Assembly: GCA_965229545.1 (NCBI GenBank)
Contig: OZ245887.1
Coordinates: forward strand, 1,054,001-1,118,000
Length of the DNA stretch: 64,000 nucleotides
Source of the DNA: Megaera sp965229545
Lineage (GTDB): Bacteria > Pseudomonadota > Alphaproteobacteria > Rickettsiales > Rickettsiaceae
Reading direction: 5' to 3'
The translations under genes were made by a program, and so were the position numbers. The stretch's first letter is position 1. Each line of letters opens with the position of its first letter. Of this stretch, positions 28,551-36,868 are shown piece after piece. The notes beneath the pieces were generated by a model that was not told the origin of the DNA, made no database searches, and saw only the letters and a list, made by a program, of their open reading frames with translations.

Positions 28551-29501
28551 TTATTTTTGGCTAGTTGATTTTTTATCTAAAGTTGCTTTTGCTTCAGGGT
28601 GGGATTTATTATAAACGCTTTCCAAATGAGTTAAATTAATTTTGGTATATTTTTGAGTAGTGGACAGGCTTTTGTGGCCAAGCAATTCTTGAATGGATCT
28701 TAGGTCTGCACCATTTTCTAGCAAATGTGTTGCGAAGCTATGACGAAATGAATGTGAACTTAAATGTTCCGGTAAACCGTAAATGCGCCTTAATTTAACT
28801 AATTCAGAATTAAAGTTACATCTGTGCAATACTTTCCCTGTTTTAGTTCTAAATATCGGTTTATTTTCGCCTATTGCGTAAGGTAATTCTTCTAAGTATT
28901 CTAGAATAAGTTTTTTTACGTTATTAATCCAAGGGACTAACCTTTCTTTATTGCCTTTTCCAATAACCTTTATGTATTCGGTTTCCTTAATATGTTGTTT
29001 TGTTAAGGATAACGCTTCTGAAATTCGCAGACCACTAGCGTAAATTAAGGTAAGTAAGCTTCTGTTGCGTAAATCAATCCACCGAATTTCGCTTAAAGAG
29101 GCTAATTTATCGAGTGAAAATAATGTATCTTCTTTAGATAGTGCTTTTGGTAAAGTTTTAGCTTTTTTAGGGCTAGATACTGCATATATTGAGTGGCATA
29201 CAATATTTCGTGTTTTTTCCAGGTATTTATAAAAACTTTTTACAGAAGATAAAGCCCTTGCGGTTGAGCTAGCCGTATAATCGGCAAATCTGCGGTCAGA
29301 TAACCAGCTTCTGATAAGCCTTATATCTACTAAAGAAATAGATTTCAAATTAACAGATTTTTTAGAATAATTACTGATAAAAGTAAAATAAGCTTTTAAA
29401 TCATTTAAATATGCTTCTTTAGTATTTTTAGAGTAGTTTTTTTGTAGTTCGAGATAAGCTTGCCATTCTTTAACTATACTGTTAATTTCTGAACTAACCA
29501 T
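28551..29501 (-). CDS. xerC: Tyrosine recombinase XerC
   Basis: XerC, with XerD, resolves chromosome dimers at dif. The 316-aa protein has an N-terminal SAM-like core-binding domain (residues 5-100) and a C-terminal catalytic domain. The catalytic set can be located: Arg159 (SGLRISEAL), Lys182 or Lys186, His250 and Arg253 (HSFRHS), His276 (LGHKSLS) and Tyr285 (TTQKYTK). The C-terminal SVYNKSHPEA resembles the XerC signature rather than XerD. It follows the 88-aa gene by 21 bp and is likely co-transcribed with it. Confidence 0.9.
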   Translation of the reverse strand: MVSSEINSIVKEWQAYLELQKNYSKNTKEAYLNDLKAYFTFISNYSKKSVNLKSISLVDIRLIRSWLSDRRFADYTASSTARALSSVKSFYKYLEKTRNIVCHSIYAVSSPKKAKTLPKALSKEDTLFSLDKLASLSEIRWIDLRNRSLLTLIYASGLRISEALSLTKQHIKETEYIKVIGKGNKERLVPWINNVKKLILEYLEELPYAIGENKPIFRTKTGKVLHRCNFNSELVKLRRIYGLPEHLSSHSFRHSFATHLLENGADLRSIQELLGHKSLSTTQKYTKINLTHLESVYNKSHPEAKATLDKKSTSQK

Positions 29502-29522
29502 TATTTCTGTATTTAAAATCAG

Positions 29523-29789
29523 TTATACGTTTAAGCAAATCTTTATACTATCGTAACCTAATTCCTTTGCCGTTACTAGGGCAGAATAGTCGTCATAAGC
29601 ATCAACAACTATTCCTTTTATTTTATCAGGAAATTCACTTTGAAGCGTCTTAAAAATATAATCAATTACTCTCATGCCGTAATATTTAGTACTTCCTTGA
29701 GGGTTGCTCAGTATTACAGGTTCAGATACTAAAGATAGATATTTTCTTGCGCTCTGTATATTTTGGATTTCATAAATTTGTAATGCCAT
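29523..29789 (-). CDS. Conserved-looking hypothetical protein, 88 aa
   Basis: The 88-aa soluble protein begins MALQIYEIQNIQSARKYL with an AGGAGG ribosome-binding site and sits 15 bp after the LexA-like gene and 21 bp before xerC. It contains alternating beta/alpha-like segments (EPVILSNPQG, GMRVIDYIFKTL, KGIVVDAYDDYSALVTAKEL, SIKICLN). The closing GIVVDAYDDYSALVTAKELGY pattern looks like a small Rossmann-like or STAS-like half. I do not recognise a named family. Tight packing suggests co-expression with the repressor-like gene and xerC. Confidence 0.75.
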   Translation of the reverse strand: MALQIYEIQNIQSARKYLSLVSEPVILSNPQGSTKYYGMRVIDYIFKTLQSEFPDKIKGIVVDAYDDYSALVTAKELGYDSIKICLNV

Positions 29790-29804
29790 ATATTACACTC
29801 CTCC

Positions 29805-30326
29805 TTATAAACTTCTAAGTATTTTTACTACCACTCCCCAAATATGAAGTTCTGAATTTTCTAAAATTGGAATAGGTTCAAAATTTGGATTTGCTGGAAT
29901 TAAGTAAGGTTTCATTTTTAGGAAACCAAACCTTTTAACTGTTAACATCCCGTCTATCGCAGCAATAATTATTTTACCCTCCCGAGGTTTAATACTACTA
30001 TCAACAAGCAAAATATCTCCTTCATAAATTCCAGCTTCTATCATTGACAAGCCGGAAACCTTAACACAAAAAGTCGTTTTAGGATTCGCAATTAAAAGAG
30101 AATTCATATCAACCATCTCTTCTATATGATCATCTGCTAAAGAGGGATAACCAGCTTCTACTTTTGAACTAAAAAGCAGGATTTTATAACCGCCATTGAT
30201 AGAGTAATTTTTTATGTCTTCTAGAAGATATTCCGGTACTCTAATAGCTTTTGTGCTAGTACCGTATTTCCCTTGGCCTTTTGGCCTCCCAGCTCCGCTT
30301 CTTTTACCACCGTGTTTCATTTGCAT
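29805..30326 (-). CDS. LexA/UmuD-like S24 autopeptidase
   Basis: This 173-aa protein resembles UmuD/LexA-type self-cleaving proteins that act in the SOS response. Residues 5-20 (GGKRSGAGRPKGQGK) form an AT-hook-like basic stretch in place of a winged helix. The putative cleavage site is Ala58-Gly59 in VEAGYPS, similar to UmuD. The Ser-Lys dyad is Ser94 (SGLSMIEAGI) and Lys131 (LTVKRF). The C-terminal peptidase fold is complete. It could be a UmuD-like polymerase-V subunit or a divergent repressor; no umuC is nearby. ATG 30326 or the Met two codons on may be used. Confidence 0.85.
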   Translation of the reverse strand: MQMKHGGKRSGAGRPKGQGKYGTSTKAIRVPEYLLEDIKNYSINGGYKILLFSSKVEAGYPSLADDHIEEMVDMNSLLIANPKTTFCVKVSGLSMIEAGIYEGDILLVDSSIKPREGKIIIAAIDGMLTVKRFGFLKMKPYLIPANPNFEPIPILENSELHIWGVVVKILRSL

Positions 30327-30436
30327 TAATAAATTGTGTGATAATTCTATTAAAAATATACAAAATCTTATCTTGAAATATGTACATTTATTTTATAACA
30401 CATCTTTACGGTAATAGAAAGTAGTTTTTTAATTTT

Positions 30437-31807
30437 TTAAACAAGGAAGAAAAAAGCAAGTCCGAGAAAACTAAAAAAGCCAAGTGCATCAGTAAGTGCC
30501 GTCAGAACTACGCCTGAAGAAGTTGCGGGGTCAATATCAAAATGGTCTAGAATGATCGGGATACTAGAACCAAGCAACCCGGCGGCGGTAAAATTAATTA
30601 TTATGGCAGCGGTGAAAACTAGGCTTAAATTTAAATCAGAAAAAGGTATATATATAATTAACGATCCTATAACTGCTAGAGCGAAGCCATTTAATAAACA
30701 GACAAATATTTCTTTTAAAATAACTTTCGTTATGTATATCTGTTTTATTTCCCTATTTGCTAATGCCCTTACAGTAACGGTCATTGCCTGAGTACCAGCG
30801 TTACCACCCATACTAGCCACAATAGGCATTATGGTAGCAAGGGCGATTAATTTCTCTATGGCATCACTAAATTGGTTAATAACGAGTGAAGTAGCGCAGG
30901 CCGTAATTAAATTAATAAACAACCAAGGAAATCTATGTTTTACAGTTGCATATAAGTTGTCAAATATATCGCTAGTATTGATACCTCCTAAATGTAAAAA
31001 TTCATTTTCGGTCTGTTCTTCAATGATATAAATCATATTATCTATTGAGATGCTTCCAACTAGTTTTCCCTTTTTATTTACAACCGGTACAATAGTTAAA
31101 GCATATTGTTTGAATATAAAAACTATCTCATCAAGTTTGGTATTAGTTTCGGCAATTTTAAAATCTGAATTCATTAAATTTATTAATGGTTCGGTAGGTA
31201 GGCTTGTAACCAAGGTACATAATAATATGTTCCCTACAGGTTGGTATTTGCTATTTACTACAATGCCAGCATGGAAATCATGAGTAATTTTGCTTTTGCG
31301 TATATGCTCTATTGCTTGCTCTACTGACCAATCTAGTTGAAAAGCAATAAAATGCTTTTCAACTATTCGGCCTACTGTATTTTCTGGGTATTTAAAACCT
31401 TCAATGATTTGCTTCTTCTTATCAGGGTTTAAGCTATTTATTATCTGATCTTTTAAGTCTTCGTCTAAAGTTTCTATTACCTCAATGCAGTCTTCGATAT
31501 CTAACTGATTTATTAGCTTAACAGTTTTGCCAATCCCAAAGGCTTCTATTGCAGCTTGTTTATTACTATCACTCAACCAGACAAGAGTTTCTGGTTCTAT
31601 ATTGTCTGCAATTATTGGTAAAATAAGGTCGTATAATTTATGATTAGTATTATCAAGAAAATCAGCTAAATCTGCAAAATGCAATTCAAGGAGAGCAGTT
31701 TTTGCATTATCTATCTTATCATTATCAATTAGACAATTTATATGTTCAAAAGTTTCAGCTAATTTTTCCTGGTAATCAGATAAAATAGTGTTTTGGGAAT
31801 TTTGCAT
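30437..31807 (-). CDS. mgtE: MgtE-family magnesium transporter
   Basis: MgtE is a magnesium-gated channel for Mg2+ uptake at the inner membrane. The 456-aa protein has an N-terminal helical domain (residues 1-135), two CBS domains (about 140-260) and a C-terminal five-helix pore. The family motif GGNAGTQAMTVTVRALA lies near residue 335. No defect is seen. It is transcribed toward the LexA-like gene with a gap of about 110 bp. Confidence 0.94.
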   Translation of the reverse strand: MQNSQNTILSDYQEKLAETFEHINCLIDNDKIDNAKTALLELHFADLADFLDNTNHKLYDLILPIIADNIEPETLVWLSDSNKQAAIEAFGIGKTVKLINQLDIEDCIEVIETLDEDLKDQIINSLNPDKKKQIIEGFKYPENTVGRIVEKHFIAFQLDWSVEQAIEHIRKSKITHDFHAGIVVNSKYQPVGNILLCTLVTSLPTEPLINLMNSDFKIAETNTKLDEIVFIFKQYALTIVPVVNKKGKLVGSISIDNMIYIIEEQTENEFLHLGGINTSDIFDNLYATVKHRFPWLFINLITACATSLVINQFSDAIEKLIALATIMPIVASMGGNAGTQAMTVTVRALANREIKQIYITKVILKEIFVCLLNGFALAVIGSLIIYIPFSDLNLSLVFTAAIIINFTAAGLLGSSIPIILDHFDIDPATSSGVVLTALTDALGFFSFLGLAFFFLV

Positions 31808-31955
31808 ACATATATACCTCTTAAAGAGAAAAGTTTTCTAGATCTTTTTAATATGTAGTTCTTAGGCAGCCACTATTTATAAAAGAACCGTGAAATAGTA
31901 ACATAAAACTTTTATTGCTACAACTAGCAAATAAAAATTGTTAACAATTAAGCTA

Positions 31956-32894
31956 TTATACTAAATCGGGTAATTCTGAAGTATAAGAGCCAGTTAATTC
32001 AAGATGAAATTCGCTATCTGTTAAAAATATGTCCTTGTTTTGGCCTATATGGAAAGTGACTTCATCTTCGCTCTCTTCCTCTATTTTTTCTAATGGTTTA
32101 CCTAATGATGTAGAGTGGTATGTTTCGTATTTCTCCTTGCTAACAGTTTTAGTGGTGGCAATGTCTGCTTCTAACTTAAGTTTTTTATTGGAGTTGTTTT
32201 TTAACGCAATAGCATTTCTGAAAAATTCGCTAATATTTTCATTATTAGCAATTTCAACATAAATCTTTGGGTGGTCTTTTATAAATGAAAGTATAAGTTC
32301 TGCCTTTATTTCCTATTTCATTATAACTGAGGTCGAGTTTAGCCAGGGTTGTGTTTGATTCTAAGGATTTTATTATAGTCTCTACTCCTTGATCAGCTAT
32401 GTGGTTTAAACTTAAATCAAGAGTGTTAAGAGTCTCATTCTTTGCTAAGCCTTCTGCAATTTTTGAGATTCCGGTATCAGTGAAAGCATTCCCGCTAATA
32501 TCCAGCTTAGTAAGGGTTTTATTTTGAGATAATAAATCCTTGATATATTTTGCTCCTTTATCCCCTGTAATGTTAGTACTTAGATTAAGCTCCTTAATCG
32601 ATGAATTACCTTTTAAACCTTTAACAATTTTCTTGGTTCCTAATTTTCCAAGGCTGTTATAACTAAGGTTAAGAATGCTTAGAGAGTTATTACTTTTTAA
32701 ACTTAACCCCAAATCATCGAGTCCTGATTTTTTAGAGCTTATAAAGCCGTTATTATTTAGACTTAAGTCAAGGCTGGTGATGGTTCTGTTTTTAGCTATA
32801 ATATTTGCGAAATAGGTTAATCCTTTTTCGGAGATATGATTTTTACTGAAATTCAGTATAGTAATAGTAGTATTTTTTTCTAAACTGTATACTA
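31956..32894 (-). pseudogene. Leucine-rich-repeat protein (effector-like), truncated by IS630 and frameshifted
   Basis: At least six ribonuclease-inhibitor-type leucine-rich repeats of about 28 residues are visible, with the repeating pattern LxxLDLSxNxIxxxGxxxIxxxL (for example TLDLSLNHIADQG and KLDISGNAFTDTG). The N-terminus is lost: IS630 copy 4 ends at 32895 and the frame starts inside it. Near 32300 a 1-bp deletion after GNKG shifts the frame. The restored C-terminus reads AELILSFIKDHPKIYVEI and ends in SELPDLV at 31956, an acidic non-repeat tail. Such repeat proteins in intracellular bacteria often act on the host, but no secretion signal is preserved to prove it. Confidence 0.8.
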
Positions 32895-34026
32895 TTACTC
32901 TGGCCTTTAAATATTGAACATTATATAGTAGCATAAGCTATTTCTTTCTTTTTAAAATAATTTTGAATTTTTATACCATTAAACTGAATTTGTGTTAAAT
33001 AGGACCGTACATTAATTGTTAAATCTTTTACTGATTTTAGTACTCGAAAATTACTGGAGTTAGCTTTGACATCTTGGTTTACAAGTTCTTGTGGATTCAT
33101 ATCAGGACAATATGATGGTAAATAAAACAATTCTAGCTTGTCCTTATGTCTTTCTACATAAGCTTTTACCTTTTTACTGTGATGCACTCTATGATTATCT
33201 AATATCAAAAATATTTTCTGCTTAATTTGTCTGATCAGTCTACCTAAAAATTCAATACACTTTTTGCTGGTAAAATTATCTTCAAATACCATCCAGTTCA
33301 TAAACTCTTGCGGACTAATAGCAGCTAGCATATTACATTTAAATCTTGAGCCACTTCTCTTGATTGCTGGGGTCTTGCCTTTAAGAGCATATGTTTTACC
33401 TCGATTATCTGTTGATTGTATCCCCATTTCATCTCCCCAATAAATTCTAGCACTTTCTTTCATTGCACGAGACTTGATTTCTGGATATGTGACTGTTAAC
33501 CATTCTTTTATCTTCTCTGGATTACGTTGATAGGCTGATTTAATTGGTTTTTGAGACGTAAAACCCAATCTATTCATAATTTTTCTTATAGAACGCCTGT
33601 TATACTGATAAAGGTAATTGGATTCTATATATTCTTGTACCACTTTACTATTCCATAACGTATAATCCATTCCCAATTCATCAGGTGTATGTGATAAAAT
33701 TTTAGATTTTAATTCCTTTTCTTGATTTTTACTGATTTTAGATCCTGTTCCTACCTTTACTCCTCGCTTCTTATAGCGAAAGCTTTCTTCCTTATAAATT
33801 TTGTACTCTTTAAGATATTTCCATATAGAACTCCTAGAAAACTCAAAGGTAATAGATGCTTGTTTCTTGCTTATTCCATGTATAACTATTGCTTCCACTG
33901 CTTTCTTTCTTAATATCTTGAGATCGCTTGGTGATAATTTTTTATTAGACATTTTGTTATTACTCTTGATACAATATCATTATATCATTTCTCTAATGTT
34001 AGTTCAATATTTAAAGGCCGGAGTAA
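32895..34026 (-). mobile_element. IS630-family element, copy 4
   Basis: A 1132-bp copy with TA at both ends. Its left flank is the leucine-rich-repeat gene and its right flank is the interior of an IS21 istA, so the flanks were never contiguous. Recombination between IS630 copies, or an adjacent deletion, best explains this. Confidence 0.93.
32921..33952 (-). CDS. IS630-family transposase (copy 4, intact)
   Basis: An uninterrupted 343-aa transposase with private substitutions SITFEFSRS (Glu for Gly in the helix-turn-helix), KTYALKGK and SPQEFMN. The first change falls in the recognition-helix region and might affect binding. Confidence 0.93.
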   Translation of the reverse strand: MSNKKLSPSDLKILRKKAVEAIVIHGISKKQASITFEFSRSSIWKYLKEYKIYKEESFRYKKRGVKVGTGSKISKNQEKELKSKILSHTPDELGMDYTLWNSKVVQEYIESNYLYQYNRRSIRKIMNRLGFTSQKPIKSAYQRNPEKIKEWLTVTYPEIKSRAMKESARIYWGDEMGIQSTDNRGKTYALKGKTPAIKRSGSRFKCNMLAAISPQEFMNWMVFEDNFTSKKCIEFLGRLIRQIKQKIFLILDNHRVHHSKKVKAYVERHKDKLELFYLPSYCPDMNPQELVNQDVKANSSNFRVLKSVKDLTINVRSYLTQIQFNGIKIQNYFKKKEIAYATI

Positions 34027-35189
34027 TATTATTTAGAGAATAATCCTGAGAAATGTTTAAGTTGTGCTAAAGGCATAGATAATTCTACATACCAGGTAAT
34101 AAGCAGAATTCTTGCATCAGGCGGTAGAATATCACTACGTAAAGTTCAAGGTATTTTAAGATTATCGCAGACATACGGTAATGACAGACTAGAAGCTGCA
34201 TGTTTGCGAGCTGTGGTCTTATGATAATTATACTTATGAGGCTATATCCAATATTTTAAAAAATAAACTGGATCAGTACTCTATTCCTAATATTGAAGGC
34301 GGCAAAGTGAAGAATATTAAGGCTAATGCTTAAATATAGCTCTGATATTGAGGCTAATTATGCCTAACTTGCAACTCGATAATTTGGTACAACAACTTAA
34401 GTTATCTGGAATATCTGATAGTTTGGATAGCAGGCTAAGGCAAGCCAGAGACGCTGCAATGCCATATGAAGAACTGCTTTTAATGCTATTCCAAGATGAG
34501 GTGGATAATAGAGATCAAAGCTCTCTGCAAAGAAGAGTTGTCCAAGCAAAATTTGAAGAAACAAAAATATTTGAAGGGTTTGATTTAAAACGATATTCAC
34601 TCAAAATTAGACATGCAATTAATGACTTAATGACTGCAAAATTTATCAAAGAAAAGAACCATGTAATCATTATGGGGCCGGTAGGTACTGGTAAAACGCA
34701 CTTATCTCAAGCTCTTGGAATGTTAGCTTGCCAGCGCAATAAAAAGGTAAAGTTTATAAGGAGCAACGGAACTACTCAATGAATTTTATCGCTCTAGAGC
34801 CGATTTTACTTATGATGTCATTTTTAAGCGATACACAAAAGTTGATTTATTGATTTTAGATGACTTCGGCTTAAAAACTTTGTCAGCAGAACAATCATCT
34901 GACTTATATGATTTAATAGCGGCCGTGCATACAAATGCTAGTCTGATCATTACCACAAATAGGAAAATTGAAACATGGGCAGAAATATTTTTTGATCCTG
35001 TTATGGCTAACGCTGCTTTGGATAGAATAGTTAATAATTCGTATAGAGTAGTATTAGAGGGTGATTCTTACCGAAAAAATTTTACGCCAAAATTTAAAAT
35101 GGAGGATGACAATATGATACAAAAAAGTTAGTATAAAGTGGACTTCTCATCTGGCGCAAGGGGTGAACTAAAATACCTGGCGCACAACA
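34027..35189 (+). mobile_element. IS21-family element, copy 3 (3' portion)
   Basis: This begins inside istA at the TA where IS630 copy 4 sits and runs through istB to the IS21 terminus at 35189. Two bases separate this end from the IS256 terminus at 35192. The istA remnant (34029-34333) has an extra G near 34216 and is out of frame. Confidence 0.88.
34360..35131 (+). pseudogene. istB: IstB helper ATPase, 1-bp insertion (IS21 copy 3)
   Basis: ATG 34360 begins MPNLQLDNLVQQ. Walker A here is GPVGTGKTHLSQ, with Pro for Leu relative to the other copies. An extra G in GAGCAACGGAACTA (near 34768) shifts the frame after about 136 codons, before Walker B (LILDDFG). The region is 772 bp against 771 expected. 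Unlike copy 1 it keeps the tandem TAATGACT. Confidence 0.88.
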
Positions 35190-35191
35190 TG

Positions 35192-36543
35192 AGTCAATCA
35201 ATTTATTTTGTGTAAGTTGTTGTATTTTTTAATTCCAGTAAATCATGCCTAAAATCCCCGCATAAAATTTCAAATTGATTCAATGCCAAAGACCAATTTT
35301 TAATCGGCATGGTCCATTTTTGGGCAGCATTTTTTAGAGCCAAAAATACGATTTTAAAATAGACTTATCATCTGGAAAAACCCCTTTATTGTTGATGATT
35401 TTTCTGATTTGATGATTTATCGATTCTATCGCATTGGTAGTATAAATTACCCGCCTAATCTCATCAGGAAAAGCAAAAAGAGGAATAATCCCGCTCCAAT
35501 TCCTTTGCCAAATATCAGAGATCACAGGATATTTATTATCCCATTTAGCAGCAAACGATTTTAGCTCCAGATATCCTATTTCTTCGCTGTTTGCAGTGTA
35601 AATCCTTTTAAGATCCGCTGTGACCGCTTTTAAATCCTTATAAGAAACATATTTTACAGAATTCCTCGCCATATGTACTATACAGAGTTGTACAATCGTA
35701 TTAGGATAAATGCTATTTATGGCTTCAGGAAAGCCTTTTTACATATATCTGTTTTATCCCTCTGTTCTTTAGCTCAGTTACAACCTGCATCCAAAACTTG
35801 GAACCTTCATTTTTACCGACCCAGATCCCCAGTAATTCCTTTTTCCCTTCCATGTTAACACCTATTGCAAGATATACCGCTTTGTTAATTACTGTATGAT
35901 TATCCCTTGCTTTAACGTGTATGCAATCCAAATATAATATTGGATATACATCGTCTAGGAACCTGTTTTGCCATGTAGTAACTTCTTCTATTACTCCGTC
36001 AGTGACAGTTGATATAAGGTCCTTGGAAATATTGGTCTGGTATATCTCCTCTAAATGGCTATGTATCTCACTGACAGTCATCCCTCTTGCATATAGTGAA
36101 ATCACTTTATCATCAAAACCACTAAATCTCCTAACTCCTTCAGGAATCAATTGAGGTTCAAATTCTCCTTCCCTGTCCCCTTGAAACATCTACGGTAATC
36201 TGATGACCGTCGTCATCTATAATCGTTTTTTCATAACTGCCGTTGCGACGATTATTATCGCTCTTGATTATCTTACTATGTTTAGAATAACCTAGATCGT
36301 GTTCTAATTCACTTTCAAGAATTCTCTCTACTATTTGCTTTTTAAGTTTATTAAATAATCCACCCGCGACCAAATAATTCAGATGGATCTGCTTTTGATA
36401 GTAATTCTTCGACTAATTTAGTATTTATATCTACTTCTTTTTCTGCTAATTTTTTAGCCATTTTTTCCTCTGTATTTAAGTTGCTTTTTTATAGTATCTT
36501 CTACTATATCCTTTTGCAACTTACACAAACTATATGACAGACT
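35192..36543 (-). mobile_element. IS256-family element D, full length, transposase broken
   Basis: Both termini are present and the element is 1352 bp, shorter than element E because of a deletion near 35735-35742 (codons around GLKGFPEA, including the second catalytic Asp region) and a 1-bp loss near 35354. The transposase falls into three separate frames. Its right end cuts the antitoxin-like gene at 36544. Confidence 0.88.
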
Positions 36544-36777
36544 CCTTTTATACCAAATTTCACAGCTATATCTTCTGACCATTCATCAAAATTGTCAGCT
36601 AAAATAATTTTGTCTTTTAACAACCCTAATCTATTACAATTTTTCATAGTTTTATATTTAAGAATCTTAGCTATAGGTTTTCCAGCTCTTTTAATTATTA
36701 TTTCTTACAGTTTTTTCTAATTTTTTTAATAAAGGTGATAAATGAGGCTTTGCAGAACTGATGTTTACTGATTGCAT
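36544..36777 (-). pseudogene. Phd/YefM-type antitoxin remnant
   Basis: ATG 36777 opens MQSVNISSAKPHLSPLLKKL, a typical Phd/YefM antitoxin N-terminus that binds operator DNA. After a short indel near 36703 the frame continues as IIIKRAGKPIAKI, the conserved core of this family. A C-terminal toxin-binding segment follows (RLGLLKDKIILADNFDEW). The gene is cut by IS256 at 36544, so the last residues and any downstream toxin (VapC- or Doc-like) are missing here. Confidence 0.78.
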
Positions 36778-36814
36778 AAGATTTACTTAAATTTAATGCT
36801 TTCTTGTATAATAA

Positions 36815-36849
36815 ACTAGCCTGATCTGAATATATTCATTTTGGCTAGT
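36815..36849 (-). terminator. Possible terminator after maeB
   Basis: ACTAGCC (36815-36821) pairs with GGCTAGT (36843-36849) around a 21-nt loop. On the minus strand the stem is followed by TTTATTATAC. It lies 20 bp after the malic enzyme stop. The long loop and weak T-run make it a modest candidate. Confidence 0.4.
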
Positions 36850-36868
36850 CTATTATGACTTTATCAAA

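Noticed and set aside
28551..30326. Prophage module suspected from a LexA-like repressor beside a tyrosine recombinase
   Set aside because: The recombinase carries XerC features, is flanked by dksA and mgtE, and no phage structural genes or att sites are visible.
2421..36543. Recurrent 77-aa frames antisense to IS256 transposases
   Set aside because: They mirror the conserved transposase strand and have no independent start signals.
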